A stretch of DNA of 64,000 bases from NCBI RefSeq assembly GCF_024679095.1, contig NC_066571.1, positions 505,242 through 569,241 of the forward strand, given 5' to 3'. Positions within the stretch are counted from its first letter, which is position 1. Every line of letters starts with the position of its first letter. The DNA comes from Eriocheir sinensis. Taxonomy: Eukaryota; Arthropoda; Malacostraca; Decapoda; Varunidae. The position numbers and the translations under genes are program-made. The notes under the pieces were generated by a model. It saw only the letters and a program-made list of their open reading frames with translations, did not search any database and had not been told where the DNA came from. Positions 53,038 through 63,309 of the stretch are shown in pieces.

Positions 53038-53242
53038 CCCGCGTTGGATGCGAGGCTTATACAGAGGGAGCGGCGACGTCATGGAGAGATAAATGCTGGA
53101 GGCGATGATGAACATGCTCGGACACGGTGGTATACCGAGCGCGCTTATAAGAGAGAGCAGATGGGACGATGGTTCGCTACTCGTCCCTCGCCATCAGCTG
53201 AAGCGGTACTATTCATCGCTCACCAGTATACCAGAGGACACC
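53018..53242 (+). pseudogene. Linking frame upstream of the macro-like ORF
   Basis: MDVVDTDPRWMRGLYRGSGD is followed by an in-frame TAA (53090-53092). The same frame then continues MLEAMMNMLGHGGIPSALIR, ESRWDDGSLLVPRHQLKRYY and runs into the macro-like region. Probably the end of a separate small Polinton gene fused by decay; no family recognised. Confidence 0.35.
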
Positions 53243-53942
53243 ATGTCGGACGTCTACGTGTTCAACTACAAAGACGGTACTCCTGGCGATGACATCTACC
53301 GCAACAACAAGACCACCATCGTTTCTTCCCTCAACTGCAGTTCCTGCTACGAAAAGAGGGGGTTTACTGGACGCCTACATGAATTATACCCGCACAGTAA
53401 TCTCTACCACGAAAGAGGCCCGATCTATCAAATGAACAGGTGTCGCTGGGAAGATCGTGGTATTCCCGGTAGTCTGCATATTCGCTATCCTCCGAGTGAA
53501 AATCTTCCTTATGTAGCGTGTATCCTAACCCAATATGCTCCTGGCCGCGAACCCTATAAACCAAGGATATCTTCAGACGTCAAGAGATCAAAATTTCATT
53601 CGTGGGGTAAAGGAAGACAGTTATGACAACCGTCTCGGCTGGTTTAAAGAGTCTATCACAAAACTGGTAGAATGGGTGATTAAAAGCAACATTACAAGTG
53701 TCGTCTTCCCCTACAATATTGCAAGCGCTTGAATTCTTTACGTGTTGTGGAAAGCTGACTACCAACCACATCTCCAAGAGGCTGCGGCTGAACTCCAACT
53801 GCATAATATATCGTGCGTCATCCTGGACAGGTGGTGGACCTGCGATGAGCCTGAAACAAAATTAAATCTATCTGTGTCTCCCGAGCGAAACAGGGAGAAA
53901 AAACTGGTGGATACAGAGAACGACGCTGTGGCTGACGAATGA
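53243..53942 (+). pseudogene. Macro-domain-like protein (ADP-ribose binding type) in the Polinton
   Basis: From ATG 53243 (MSDVYVFNYKDGTPGDDIY) the sequence follows the layout of a macro domain. There is a GD-I start, TTIVSSLNCSSCYEKRGFTG at the place of the V-NAAN-GGG loop, HELYPHSNLYHERG, IPGSLHIRYPPSENLPYVAC, and ILTQYAPGREPY. After a frameshift near 53560 come DNRLGWFKESITKLVEWVIK, SVVFPYNIAS at the place of the VAFP-IGCGLAGG loop (now followed by TGA at 53729-53731), and WKADYQPHLQEAAAELQ. Macro domains bind or hydrolyse ADP-ribose and occur in several large DNA viruses. The glycine-rich ligand loops are degraded. Identification is by pattern only. Confidence 0.6.
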
Positions 53943-54166
53943 AAAAGAAAACGGGACGGTGCTGTAGTCGACGTGGATCCTAAATAACTATAGCTCCAGA
54001 CAATTTGCCAATAATTATGTACATCACTAAATGTAAAATGTCAATAAATAACAATGTAATGATGTTTAGTATGATTTACCTTCAATATGTAATTGGCACC
54101 TCGTCGTGTCTACCTCTATATAATGAAATAATTATAATATTTTTGCTAGTGTCTTGCTTGCTCTAA
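53943..54166 (+). other. Intergenic spacer of the Polinton
   Basis: AT-rich. Contains caataaataa at about 54040, a possible polyadenylation signal for the upstream ORF. Nothing else seen. Confidence 0.4.
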
Positions 54167-55013
54167 ATGGAGTCACATCATATATATGTTACCAGCATTG
54201 CGGATGGGGAAATTTACCCCAATTCCAGCACTAGCTTTACTAATAATACACAAACTCTAACATTAGACAAGGAGGTGGAATATGAAGTCGGTCTACTGAA
54301 CGTGTTGCTTCCCCGTCGGTATTACATTGTTAAACCGGGTGAACCCGAGTGTAGTATACGTCTTGAATGTGGTGTAAGACGAACGCCAGATTCAGAAGCT
54401 ATTGAAAGACGCACACTGTCGGAGGCTATTAATGCTAATATCTTATGTAATGACACTGGGTATTTGCTGATGTGTGTTAACGGTATAATAACGACATTAA
54501 TACAACTACCATTTACTAGCGTATTCTAGAGAGGTTCTTGCATTTAGCTCAACAAATGATCATTTAACTTTGTTCTGCTACAATGGTTATCATCCACTAG
54601 TTGTATTTTTTGAGGTTTCCTTTGATACGCGACTGGCCCAGGTTCTCGGTTTTGTCCCCAACTTAGGTTATGCTGTGTTTTCTTCCTTGGGTACACATGA
54701 AGAACAAAAAAACCCTGTTCCTGTTCTGTTACATGGTCATGCCCCTCTGATGAGAAATGGTGACTTACAGTATGTTCTCATTTACAGTGACCTTGTCAAT
54801 CCCTCTAGGTATGCAGGGAAACATGTAACTATTCTTGATGCCTTTTCACTCTCCGGAGGTCTAACAAAAGGCGTGCATCCAACTATATATAAGTCCCTTA
54901 AATCCAAAGTAATTGATTCGATTTCTATTAAACTCACAGATCAAAAAGGTCGTCCTATGCATTTCGAAGAAGGATTCCCTGTTACATGTTTACTTCATAT
55001 CCGATCGCGTTGA
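54167..55013 (+). pseudogene. Polinton penton-like (minor capsid, PY-type) protein
   Basis: MESHHIYVTSIADGEIYPNS, TSFTNNTQTLTLDKEVEYEV and GLLNVLLPRRYYIV reproduce the start typical of Polinton minor capsid proteins (short N-terminus, YPNN-S-F, EVGL). After a stop at 54527-54529 and a frame change, the second part shows LFCYNGYHPL..., LQYVLIYSDLVNPSRYAGKH, VTILDAFSLSGG, and VIDSISIKLTDQKGRPMHFE, EGFPVTCLLHIR, corresponding to the conserved YVYCDLVEP and I-I-I-D-G--V-F--G---V-LH-R pattern. In intact elements it forms a single jelly-roll vertex protein. One frameshift visible. Confidence 0.85.
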
Positions 55014-55084
55014 ATCTTTGAGTACATTATGCTGTATTAATAGGAATGTTGTCCATTTGAAAAGACAGTCTCCTCGCCCCCACC

Positions 55085-55489
55085 ATGCGGGTTACATTCA
55101 TCCCTCCTTCCGTAGCAGAATATCATACCCTGTTTTCGAACGGCAAACAGATATCATCCCGAGGGAGTGGTATTGATGATATAGTCACACTTTCTTATGA
55201 ACCAAGCTATCACAGAGGCGGGGGTTTATTCTCGGTTTTAGCAGGACTCGCTAAAAAAGCTTTCCCTTTCCTAGTGAAAAATGTCATTGTGCCTTCAGCT
55301 CGAACATTTGGAAACAATGTTCTAGATGATATTTCACAGGGAAGCAACTCGAAAAGCTCTATAAAAAAGCATGGAATTAATTCCTTAAAGCAAGCTGCAC
55401 TGAAATTGACTAGAGGAAGCGGGAAAAAGAAAGTCAAGCGAGTCGGGAGGAAAAGGTGTTATGAAAAGGACATCTTTACCGAGTTGTAA
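55085..55489 (+). CDS. Polinton small virion-associated protein (Gly-rich and basic)
   Basis: An intact frame of 134 codons: MRVTFIPPSVAEYHTLFSNG, then YHRGGGLFSVLAGLAKKAFP, FLVKNVIVPSARTFGNNVLD, SSIKKHGINSLKQAALKL, and a very basic end GSGKKKVKRVGRKR. The GGGLFSVLAGL segment followed by amphipathic helices and a Lys/Arg tail is a conserved Polinton/adintovirus protein, usually placed beside the penton and just before the major capsid gene. It may act like adenovirus core or membrane-lytic proteins (inference). It follows the penton gene by 71 bp on the same strand. The major capsid gene expected next is absent. Confidence 0.7.
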   Translation: MRVTFIPPSVAEYHTLFSNGKQISSRGSGIDDIVTLSYEPSYHRGGGLFSVLAGLAKKAFPFLVKNVIVPSARTFGNNVLDDISQGSNSKSSIKKHGINSLKQAALKLTRGSGKKKVKRVGRKRCYEKDIFTEL

Positions 55490-55495
55490 TTATTG

Positions 55496-55935
55496 TTGAA
55501 CTAAGAGAGGCAGCTCACAAAGGTTTCCAAAGCCTTCGAACTCCCGCTAACTTTGATCTTTACATTTCAGCCCGGAATCGTGCCAAATCTATTCTCCGAC
55601 TTACCAAAACTTCTTACATTAATATAAAATGTCAACACCTTGCTTCTTCTAATTCTTCCCGTGACTTCTGGCATCTAGCCAAAAAACATCTCCTCCAATT
55701 TCACTTCTTCCTCTTTCCCTCCTCTCCTTAACCCTGACGACAGCACTGCCGTCTCATCTGTCTCTAGAGCTGAACTCTTCCCTCAGACTTTCTGTAAGAA
55801 CTCCACCCTGGACCATTCTGGGCATATTCCTCCTCTCAAAAGGCTTATGGACCTGATGGAGCGCCTCCTATTGTCCTTTAAAACTGTGCTTCTGTGCTGA
55901 CACCCTGCCTGGTCAAACTCTTTCGTCTTTTCGTC
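55496..55935 (+). mobile_element. Jockey-type LINE fragment inserted in the Polinton
   Basis: The plus strand encodes the region between endonuclease and RT of the LINE type seen at 8605-9545: ELREAAHKGFQSLRTPANFD, LYISARNRAKSILRLTKTSY, SSRDFWHLAKKHLL, and the RT start KAYGPDGAPPIVL (with a following TAA). Both ends are abrupt: the left end is 6 bases after the stop of the small virion ORF, and the right end meets polymerase coding sequence on the other strand. Confidence 0.75.
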
Positions 55936-58583
55936 TTTTCGTCTTTGGAACGCCCTTAGCTGAACTCGACCGGTCACCGTTTGACAAGAGGATGGAGTAG
56001 CACTTTGTTTTTACACCTTCAAATTCTAAGATGGTTCTTTCTCCCACTTCAGACTTGAGAAATCCGAGCTTTCCTTTGTTGTCTGTGCTGTACAAGGAAT
56101 GTGAGGGTATAAAGTTACTTGTGTCTATATAGCTTTTGAAGGGTTCCTGCGAGTACTCTGTTAATAGGTCAGGAGTTTCAATTTCTGTTATTAAGGAATC
56201 AGTGCCACAATACACTAGTTTCGCCCGATCTCCGTAATGAGCCTTCAACACATTGTAGTAGAAATCATATAGTCGCAGCTTGGACAGCTCTAGGATGTAG
56301 TAGCCAATGTAGTTTGGATGATTCACCCGTGAATATTTCCTATGACGAGTTACAACTACATGGCCATCATTGAGAGGTACAACGCGCTTAAAGTTAAAGC
56401 CATCTTCAAAAACTTTTCGCGGGTGGTGACAATATCTATGTGTTCACTATATTTGGCCACGTTCATCAGGAATCGACCAAAAATGCTGTTTGAAATACAC
56501 TTTATTGCATTTTTCTTGATAGGGCAAGTGGCACTTTTGCGGGCTTCTATGTTATCCTGAATGAAGTCCGCAAGAAAGTGCTTTTGCTTAAACGTATAAA
56601 TCGCATGCACTTTTTTAACAACCAGGCCTAGTTGAATAAGTAGTTTAAGGATGGGCAGAGCAAACAGCATTTTATCCTGAGCAGCATGTGTTCCAAACAG
56701 TTTTATGTTCTTACACAGTACTGGATGGTTTTCTTCTTCATATCATTCGCGTGTGACTGACGATATATCTCTGTTGGTGATATTGTGTCTTCTGATGATC
56801 AGTGGGAGGTCATCCGTTTTCTCAACGACTTCACGTGAGACAGCCTCAGTATCGCACAGAATGAGGTATCCAAAATCGCCATCTGTTGCTTGATTGACCA
56901 AGCCCCCGCTCAAAAAAGATTGCCTTTCTGTTTCATCTAGTTTTCTCATATCCCCACATGGCAAGTTCTCTTGCATTACAGTGGGATAAAGACTGTTGAA
57001 GTCAAGATATGAAAGGAAAGTGCCTCTATTATATTTTAGATTAAACTGAGGGTTCGTGTATATGTTATTGGCGCGTACAAAACGACACACAACACTTGTG
57101 TAGCCCCACGGACATTTGTTTGGATGCAATGATATATGTCTGGGCGACTAAGCACCTCTAATTCCTGCTGTGTTTTTAGCAGAAAAGAGTCATAGGCAAA
57201 TGCTGGCAGGCTAACATAATTTACAATATCCAACCTCCAATGGGTTTTCAAAATACCTCGCCACTCTAGGAGGACATCACATAGAAGGCCAAGATCCACT
57301 TTTACATAAAGCAACAAATAGTCCATCAGGCTCTGACACCCAGTCTCCGTTTCTGTTCACTATAATGTAAGCATACGCTATGGCAAAGTGATGCATCTTT
57401 ACACATCCAGACACATTCGAAGAAGGCTCTACGAAAACACTCTCAAAGTCATAGAATGCTAAATAAGATGGCTCATATGCTTTAGCATGATTACTAAATT
57501 TCGCAGTAGAGCCCGCGGGTGGGAATCTTAGTCTTGTGATCATCGTTGGGCAAATTAGCTTATGTTCAGTAAGCGTTGTCTTGTTCTCACAGGCACACAG
57601 GCAGATATCGCAAAACATTTTTTTCCCCGCGACGTTGGCAGGTAAACAGGTTCATGTATGCGGCAAAGTCTTGGATAAGAGCTAGGTGTCTATTCCCCAA
57701 CAACAGACAATGAACAACTTCTTGATATTTGAGCCCCTTTCAGACTAGAGTTAGTTCGCCTTTTTTGTCTTCAACGTTGTCTAGACAGTAAACGCGAATA
57801 CTTATGTTGTTTAATCTTTCAAGCCGACGGAGGTCTTCCCAGGATACCGGGGTTGGAATGTTACCTGTATTAATAGAGGCCAAGCAAGCATTCTCCCATT
57901 GTCTGCCTGACGGAACTACATTTCTTGACTTTAGATAGCGATAAGCTGTTAGAACTTGGAAAACACAGATCGTGGGTCCTGAAGGGTTGAGAACTTGTGT
58001 TTCCCTGGAACACCCTTAGGATAGGGCACATACTCTCCAATACTATTGTGCAGCATTATAAGAGAGAAGGAAAATTTTACGCTAACTATTTCATCTAACG
58101 TAAATCCACTTCCCTCTTCGTCTGACATGTCATGTTCAAACCGATTAACAAAATATTCGGATAGTTCACGTACATATGAATCTATGTCATCATAGCTAAT
58201 TTACCTGCATATGACTTCTCATATACATATCTCTATATTGAACTCCGTCGTCTGGGTTTTCTCTGACTAAACGCAGATGCATGTCAACGTACATTTTAAA
58301 AGAAGGAGGTCTAACCTGCTGGCAGCCTTGGAATACAGACTCTGCTGCCTCGTGAAGACGGTCAGTGTTGTTGTTGAAATACGATGCAATGTCTCCGTTT
58401 TCTGCTGGTGGGATAGCCACGTCCATCGTTGTTAACGCCCCGTTGAAATGTTGGCTTATTTCACTGGGTGTTGGTGAGGGTGTTGTTGCTGGCAGACCCG
58501 GGTTAAAACCGCTGGGCCCTGGTTGTGGATAACTGTTTGTTTGAGAGTATCCCTCACGACGGCCTTGCTTTTTCCTGCAGGTG
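55936..58583 (-). pseudogene. Polinton protein-primed DNA polymerase B
   Basis: On the minus strand, in order: a Ser/Pro-rich N-part (SYPQPGPSGFNPGLPATTPS), MYVDMHLRLVRENPDDGVQY, a DEIVSVKFSFSLIMLHNSIG segment, CDICLCACENKTTLTEHKLI (a Cys/His region), and YLAFYDFESVFVEPSSNVSG (Exo I acidic motif). Then come LDIVNYVSLPAFAYDSFL (Exo region), FLSYLDFNSLYPTVMQENLP (Pol A, DFNSLYP), KKNAIKCISNSIFGRFLMNV (Pol B, K...NSIFG), and LVYCGTDSLITEIETPD (Pol C, normally DTD, here GTDS). At least six frame breaks divide it. The C-terminus is cut by the LINE fragment at 55935. It would replicate the element by protein priming. Confidence 0.9.
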
Positions 58584-58685
58584 TCTGAAGAAAGGTAAAA
58601 TAATATTAGAGGGACCAGTGAAATTACATTTTTGTTCCTTAGAACAGAGGTGATCTTCATATAATTATCTACTTACAACATGGTC

Positions 58686-58688
<3 letters not shown>

Positions 58689-58777
<89 letters not shown>
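58689..58777. repeat. (TA)n microsatellite
   Basis: About 89 bases of TA inside the presumed intron between 5' exons of the polymerase gene. Confidence 0.97.
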
Positions 58778-58780
<3 letters not shown>

Positions 58781-58807
58781 CTCAATAGAAAAAACGTAGA
58801 AACTTAC

Positions 58808-59981
58808 CGTTTGTTCCTGTATTCGCTCGTTTTCGTTTTCGTCCACTACCGATCGCTGAGGAGGAGGGACAATGGCTGAGCCTACCAGACCCGCCTTCTT
58901 CGGATATAGCCCTTAGCCCGGCAGCGTCGGCGGACCCATTTTTGGGCTCCTGCGAGTCGGTCCGCTGAAATGGTGGACCCCGTATGGGGCTCGGCTCAAA
59001 ACGCCTAATTCGAGCTTATTGTAGGCGGTGGCGTCATAGAGCACCTCACCATGCATGCGCTGGGTCATTGTGGTGGGTGATTGATCTTAAGGTGGGCTTG
59101 TTTGTCATAGGTGGTGCTGTAAGGTCATGGCAGACTGAATTAGCTATCCATACAGTAATCACTTGTCAAATTCTCTTAAGAAGAAAACAAGCGACTCTCG
59201 GCTAGATGCCACGTGTCACGAGACTGTTTATTTTGTAACAAACACCACCCAAAATTAATGGAGTTTGAGTATAAATAAATATTTTTAACGGCTTTATGGT
59301 TATGAGACGAGTACTCTGATGTACGTTCCATGCTAAAATGCTATATGCTAAAATGCAGTGTAATGGTGCCGTTTCTCGGCTTTCCCATAGCCGAAGGCCA
59401 CGGGTTAAGGAATATGAAACACATAAATGAAATTTTATGAACCTCTCTACCCCGCACATATTTTACTGTGACACTTAAAATACAATATGGGAATGTGTCT
59501 CTTGTAAAACACATTTTAACAATATTGCATTCCAGAAGATATTAGGTTTTGGCCTACCTTTGGTTTTGACTGGGGCCTGGTTGAGAGAAACCGACATCTG
59601 ATCGATCAGAGCTAGACGACGGTGTCTCTTCTGAAAAAGATAGAAAGACTAAAGTCGATATTGAACATGTTGCCCAACTCTCTACCCCCCTCTCGTCATC
59701 CACATCTGCTACTGTTTTTTTATGACAATCATATAAAGTAACGCAAGCATTTAAGTACTTACCATTGTTTCTAGATTTATCTTTCGATCCAGTCCAAGGC
59801 CCTCTGGAAGACAGGTCGCCCTGTGATCTGTGAGCGTGGACAGCGGAAAGTAATTATTACACCATGAACATTTGATACAGGTGTGTACAGGGGTCCTCAT
59901 GTTTGCGAGAAACAAGAACAGGACTTCTTGTCCTGACACCTCCTTCAGAAGCTCTGAAGGAATCGTTGGTTTCGCGGCCAT
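58808..59981 (-). pseudogene. 5' exons of the polymerase gene: zinc-finger and NLS exons
   Basis: Consensus splice signals on the minus strand define small open blocks upstream of 58583. Exon 59981-59763 starts MAAKPTIPSELLKEVSGQEV, contains CSWCNNYFPLSTLTDHRATC (C2H2-like finger) and ends ATG|gtaagt. Exon 59640-59558 lies between ctttttcag and AAAG|gtaggc. An exon to 58808 contains GSGRKRKRANTG, a nuclear-localisation-like basic stretch, and ends ACG|gtaag. The next acceptor, ctttcttcag at 58584, opens the polymerase body. A piggyBac-type MITE sits at the third exon's 5' edge. The exon chain is inferred from sites; the correct phase of the second exon is uncertain. Confidence 0.5.
58917..59404. 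mobile_element. piggyBac-type MITE, copy 2 (488 bp)
   Basis: Ends cccggcagcgtcggcggacc and inverted cccgtggccttcggc. The right flank is TTAA (59405-59408), the left flank TTAG (58913-58916, one change). Same orientation as copy 1, with a few small indels between the copies. Confidence 0.8.
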
Positions 59982-60011
59982 AAATACCCCCGGCGTTGTG
60001 TGTTCGTTTGT

Positions 60012-60076
<65 letters not shown>

Positions 60077-60370
60077 CCTCAGGTCAGTCCTTAATGACCT
60101 GAGATTTATTGTAATGACAGGACTCATTAAGGAACGGGCTAGTGAAGGCGTGGTCTCAGATTAATTTTCAGATAGCCATATGTCGTTTCGGAGATGTCAA
60201 TCAGCAGGTCGTTACCCAAATATCTTAACCCATTAATATTGACCGCGCTGTGTGTGTGTGTGGGGGGGGGGGGGGGGGGGGGGGGAAGAAAAGAGCTTAA
60301 GGAAAGATGGAGGAAACGATAAAAGGGAACGGATTTCCTAGATTTCAATCTGCTACCTATGTGTGTGTGT

Positions 60371-60418
<48 letters not shown>

Positions 60419-60599
60419 GGAGGAGAGAAAGAGATGGAAGAATACAAGGAAAGAAAGGAAGGAAGGGAGGAAAGTAAGTATGGAGGAAGGGAGGGAAGGA
60501 AGGAAGGAAGGATGGAAGGGAGGTAATGCCTTTACCCTTTTCCGTGATTATAATCTTGCGGATATTCGAGCCCTTTTTTCTGCGATCTTATCTTAATCC
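59982..60599. repeat. Microsatellite-rich end of the Polinton interior
   Basis: (GT)n at 60014-60074, a GT plus G run at 60249-60285, (GT)n at 60361-60413, then GGAA-type repeats to about 60520. No gene. Confidence 0.85.
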
Positions 60600-60837
60600 T
60601 TCAACTACCCCCTCTTCCGTCACCTCCCCGCTGGGCACCCCCACTCCTGTACGCTTGCCCGAGAGGGGGGGGGGGGTGAGGTAGGGTATGTGAAAAAAGT
60701 AAAAAGGAGGGATGGGGGTAGGGGGGGACCTCCAGCTACCCCCTCTTCCGTCATACCCCCCCGCTGACCCCCCCGCCTCCCACTTCCGTGCCCCCCCCAC
60801 TTCCAATTACCCCCACTTCCGTACATTTGTTACTACT
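60600..60837 (-). repeat. Right terminal inverted repeat of the Polinton
   Basis: The inverted counterpart of 48797-49045, ending cgtacatttgttactact. Confidence 0.85.
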
Positions 60838-60938
60838 CACGTCTCCTTGGCCAAGAATAGGTGTTTAAAGGATTTTTTTTATAGATGAAATAGTCCGTTC
60901 ATGCGGTAAACACTTGCCGAAACAGGCATAAGCCGCTC

Positions 60939-61490
60939 CCGGTGTCGTGTTCCTGGCTGTCCCCCTGTTCCTAGCTACCCTACCGCGATCTGCACATGCG
61001 CACAAGTGAATGTAAACAAAGACGTGTTGATAAACAGAGCTCTTCTCACGCTTCTCCCAACAGCATGGCTATGCTCACCTCGCTCGCCCTCCCACCCCCT
61101 CATGAACCTATGATGCCCTCTAGCCCCCCCCACCCCCTCCCCTCAAAAAAAAGCCAAAATTACGGGCCTGCATATACACATCAAGACAGTTTTGTTTTGT
61201 AAATAACAGGATGCTATTTCCCGTGAATTTACCCTTGAATCGCTGCATGAATGATATTTATTGGCTCCACACTTCACTTATTACAAAACAGAGCGCTGTA
61301 CTGGATTCCAGAATGTTTTTCTCATGAAAGAATAAAGCAATATGAGCTCCCGTGCTGGAAAATACTGGGGGGATAGCCATGTACACGGGGCCAGCTGCGT
61401 ACACGGATCCGTGTTCATAGCGATCCGCCTTTTGTTTGTAAACAAACGGGGGACAGCTAGGAACAGGGGGAGCCAGGAACACGACACCGG
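60939..61490. mobile_element. Inverted-repeat element, 552 bp
   Basis: Left ccggtgtcgtgttcctggct and right agccaggaacacgacaccgg are a perfect 20-bp inverted pair. Similarity continues for another ~20 bp (cccctgttcctagct) with a small offset. A tgtaaacaaa word also recurs inverted further in. No target duplication is clear and there is no transposase. Confidence 0.7.
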
Positions 61491-62389
61491 TGAAGCATAT
61501 ATGGGAGGCGAGTGTGTGCTGCAAGCCTATCAAAGACCCTCCCTTGTCTTCACTTTCCGTTTTCTTATTATCTTTTGAACAATAGCGAGTATTTCAGCAT
61601 GCTCTCTAAAAACAGATTAACTCACTTTTTCTACCAACTAAACTATATGACACACACCATTTCTTCAAAATTTATCATGAAGATTTTTATACTACTCGCC
61701 TTGAAATCCCCGTCTAGGGAAGGGACCAGAGATGTGCTCAGATCTGGCAACGACCCAAAGACTTATCTTGATAGCTTTTCCAGCTTTCTCTTAATCAACT
61801 TGTAGCATTCACGGTTTTCGCTTTAATTTCCACTTTGTGGAACACTTGTCCTTTAAGCCTCACCTTCCCTTCTTAACTGTAACACAGGTTTCTGAGGCTA
61901 TTGACAGTAATCTTTATTGTTTCCTCATAACTATTTATCCTAAATTTTAATCCAGAGCTGGATGCTTCCCTCCTACCACTGCAGGATCCAAATGCAGCAC
62001 AATAGTTTCCTCTTGCTGTTCTTGGTTTCTCCATGATGAGTTTTACTGAAGTGTCCTCTCTAGGTAGGATGAAGCAAGGGACCACGACGTCAACATACCG
62101 CATATGTGCCACTAATTTAGCCTCTAAAGGGACTTCATCCACCTATATCCATCAGTATGACACATTTCTGTACCCCTCTCACAACAGAGACTATCTAATG
62201 TACATATTGTTCATCAACATCCTCATTGGTAGTATCAACAGGGTAATAATAATCTCAAGAAGGTGGGAGTTACCGTGCTCACCAAGGGAGGAAAGGGATA
62301 ATCTTCATCCCAGCCGTTTGGCGGCGCCACCATCGACCGATTTCAATGGGAAGCCCCGGAGTAGTGCATCTTACCATTTATATGATTTT
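61491..62389. other. Spacer, possible THAP-like scrap on minus
   Basis: No clear gene. A minus-strand ORF (62142-61873) contains GNYCAAFGSCSGRREASSSG, which resembles the start of a THAP zinc finger (C..C then basic), but the later Cys-His pair is not seen. Treated as unproven. Confidence 0.25.
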
Positions 62390-62545
62390 TGCTACTACTA
62401 CTACTACAACTATTACTACTACAACTACTATTACTACTATTACAACTACTACAACTACTATTACTATTATTACAACAGCAACTACTACTACTACTACTAC
62501 TACAACTACTACTACTACTACAACTACTACTACTACTACTACACT
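62390..62545. repeat. (CTA/ACT)n microsatellite
   Basis: About 155 bases of imperfect three-base repeat. Tyr/Thr/Leu-rich ORFs are artefacts. Confidence 0.95.
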
Positions 62546-62814
62546 TATTTTTACAGGGAGCTGAGACAGACAGGCCAGCCGGTATTTGCTATGAGTTCAT
62601 TCTTCAAACTAAGCATGTCCGCAACAGAAAACAGAGATCTACGGGTAAGCATAAATAGATTGAAAAAAAGAAACATTTATTCACTCTAACGTGGCAAATG
62701 TGCTCCGCCTACTGCAGCCCAGCAACCGCCAATAAAATTCCACTTTTCCCAACATCCGCCATCACAGGCAGTCTGGGTTGAAGCAAGGTCTCCTCTATGG
62801 CTGGCTCTACGGTA

Positions 62815-63285
62815 CGGTACGGTACGAATACGGTACGGTACGGTTGAAATTTTGATATAAAGTACGGTACGGAATTACGGTACGATATTTTTCCTAATGT
62901 ACGGTACGGTATGATATAGGTACGGAAAATTTAGCAAATTTCCGAACCGTACCTTACCACAGGCTTAAAAAAAAGTGACCCTAAGACTTTATTTTTTTTT
63001 ACTTTCTTGCCCATTAGCGCCTGGTAGTCTATATATAGTTACTTTGTAAATGTGCCTTTTCAAATTTATTGCCCTACCTTAATAATTTTTTCACAAATAT
63101 TAATTTTTTTTGTATGTATATAAATTTTCCTGATGGTACGATAATGGTACGGAATAACGGTACGGTATTTTTACCGTACTGTACGGTACGGAAGAATAGC
63201 TGGGGGTACGGTTCGAAATTACGGGACGGTATTTTTTTCAGGTACGGAGTACGGTTAAAAATTCCGTACTGCACCGTACTGCCAT
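62815..63285. repeat. Dispersed TACGG-word cluster, possibly a hAT-type MITE
   Basis: Words tacggtacgg and the inverted ccgtac occur more than a dozen times. The left edge is gctctacggtacggtacggt, and the right edge, read inverted, is gatggcagtacggtgcagta. Inverted edges with this word style resemble the element terminus near 20160-20356. Non-coding. Confidence 0.45.
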
Positions 63286-63309
63286 CCTTGGCTACAGGCC
63301 AGCGCCGGA

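Larger units (their letters stand above)
48797..60837. mobile_element. Polinton/Maverick element, 12.0 kb
   Basis: Both ends read agtagtaacaaatgtacgga inward and continue as ~240-bp G-rich inverted repeats. They are flanked by CATGTC (48791-48796) and CACGTC (60838-60843), a 6-bp duplication with one change. Polintons make 6-bp duplications, start with AG and have long inverted repeats. Gene content confirms it. On plus: packaging ATPase, chromodomain integrase, small virion ORFs, penton-like protein and a macro-domain-like ORF. On minus: protein-primed DNA polymerase B. All large genes contain stops or frameshifts. Insertions inside include a hAT MITE (49997-50293), two piggyBac-type MITEs (51816-52300, 58917-59404), a LINE fragment (55496-55935) and microsatellites. 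Confidence 0.9.

Noticed and set aside
61873..62142. A THAP-domain gene
   Set aside because: Only the first Cys pair and basic stretch are visible; the AVPTIF and Cys-His parts are absent.
62389..62689. Tyr-rich and Leu-rich proteins
   Set aside because: Three-base microsatellite read in different frames.
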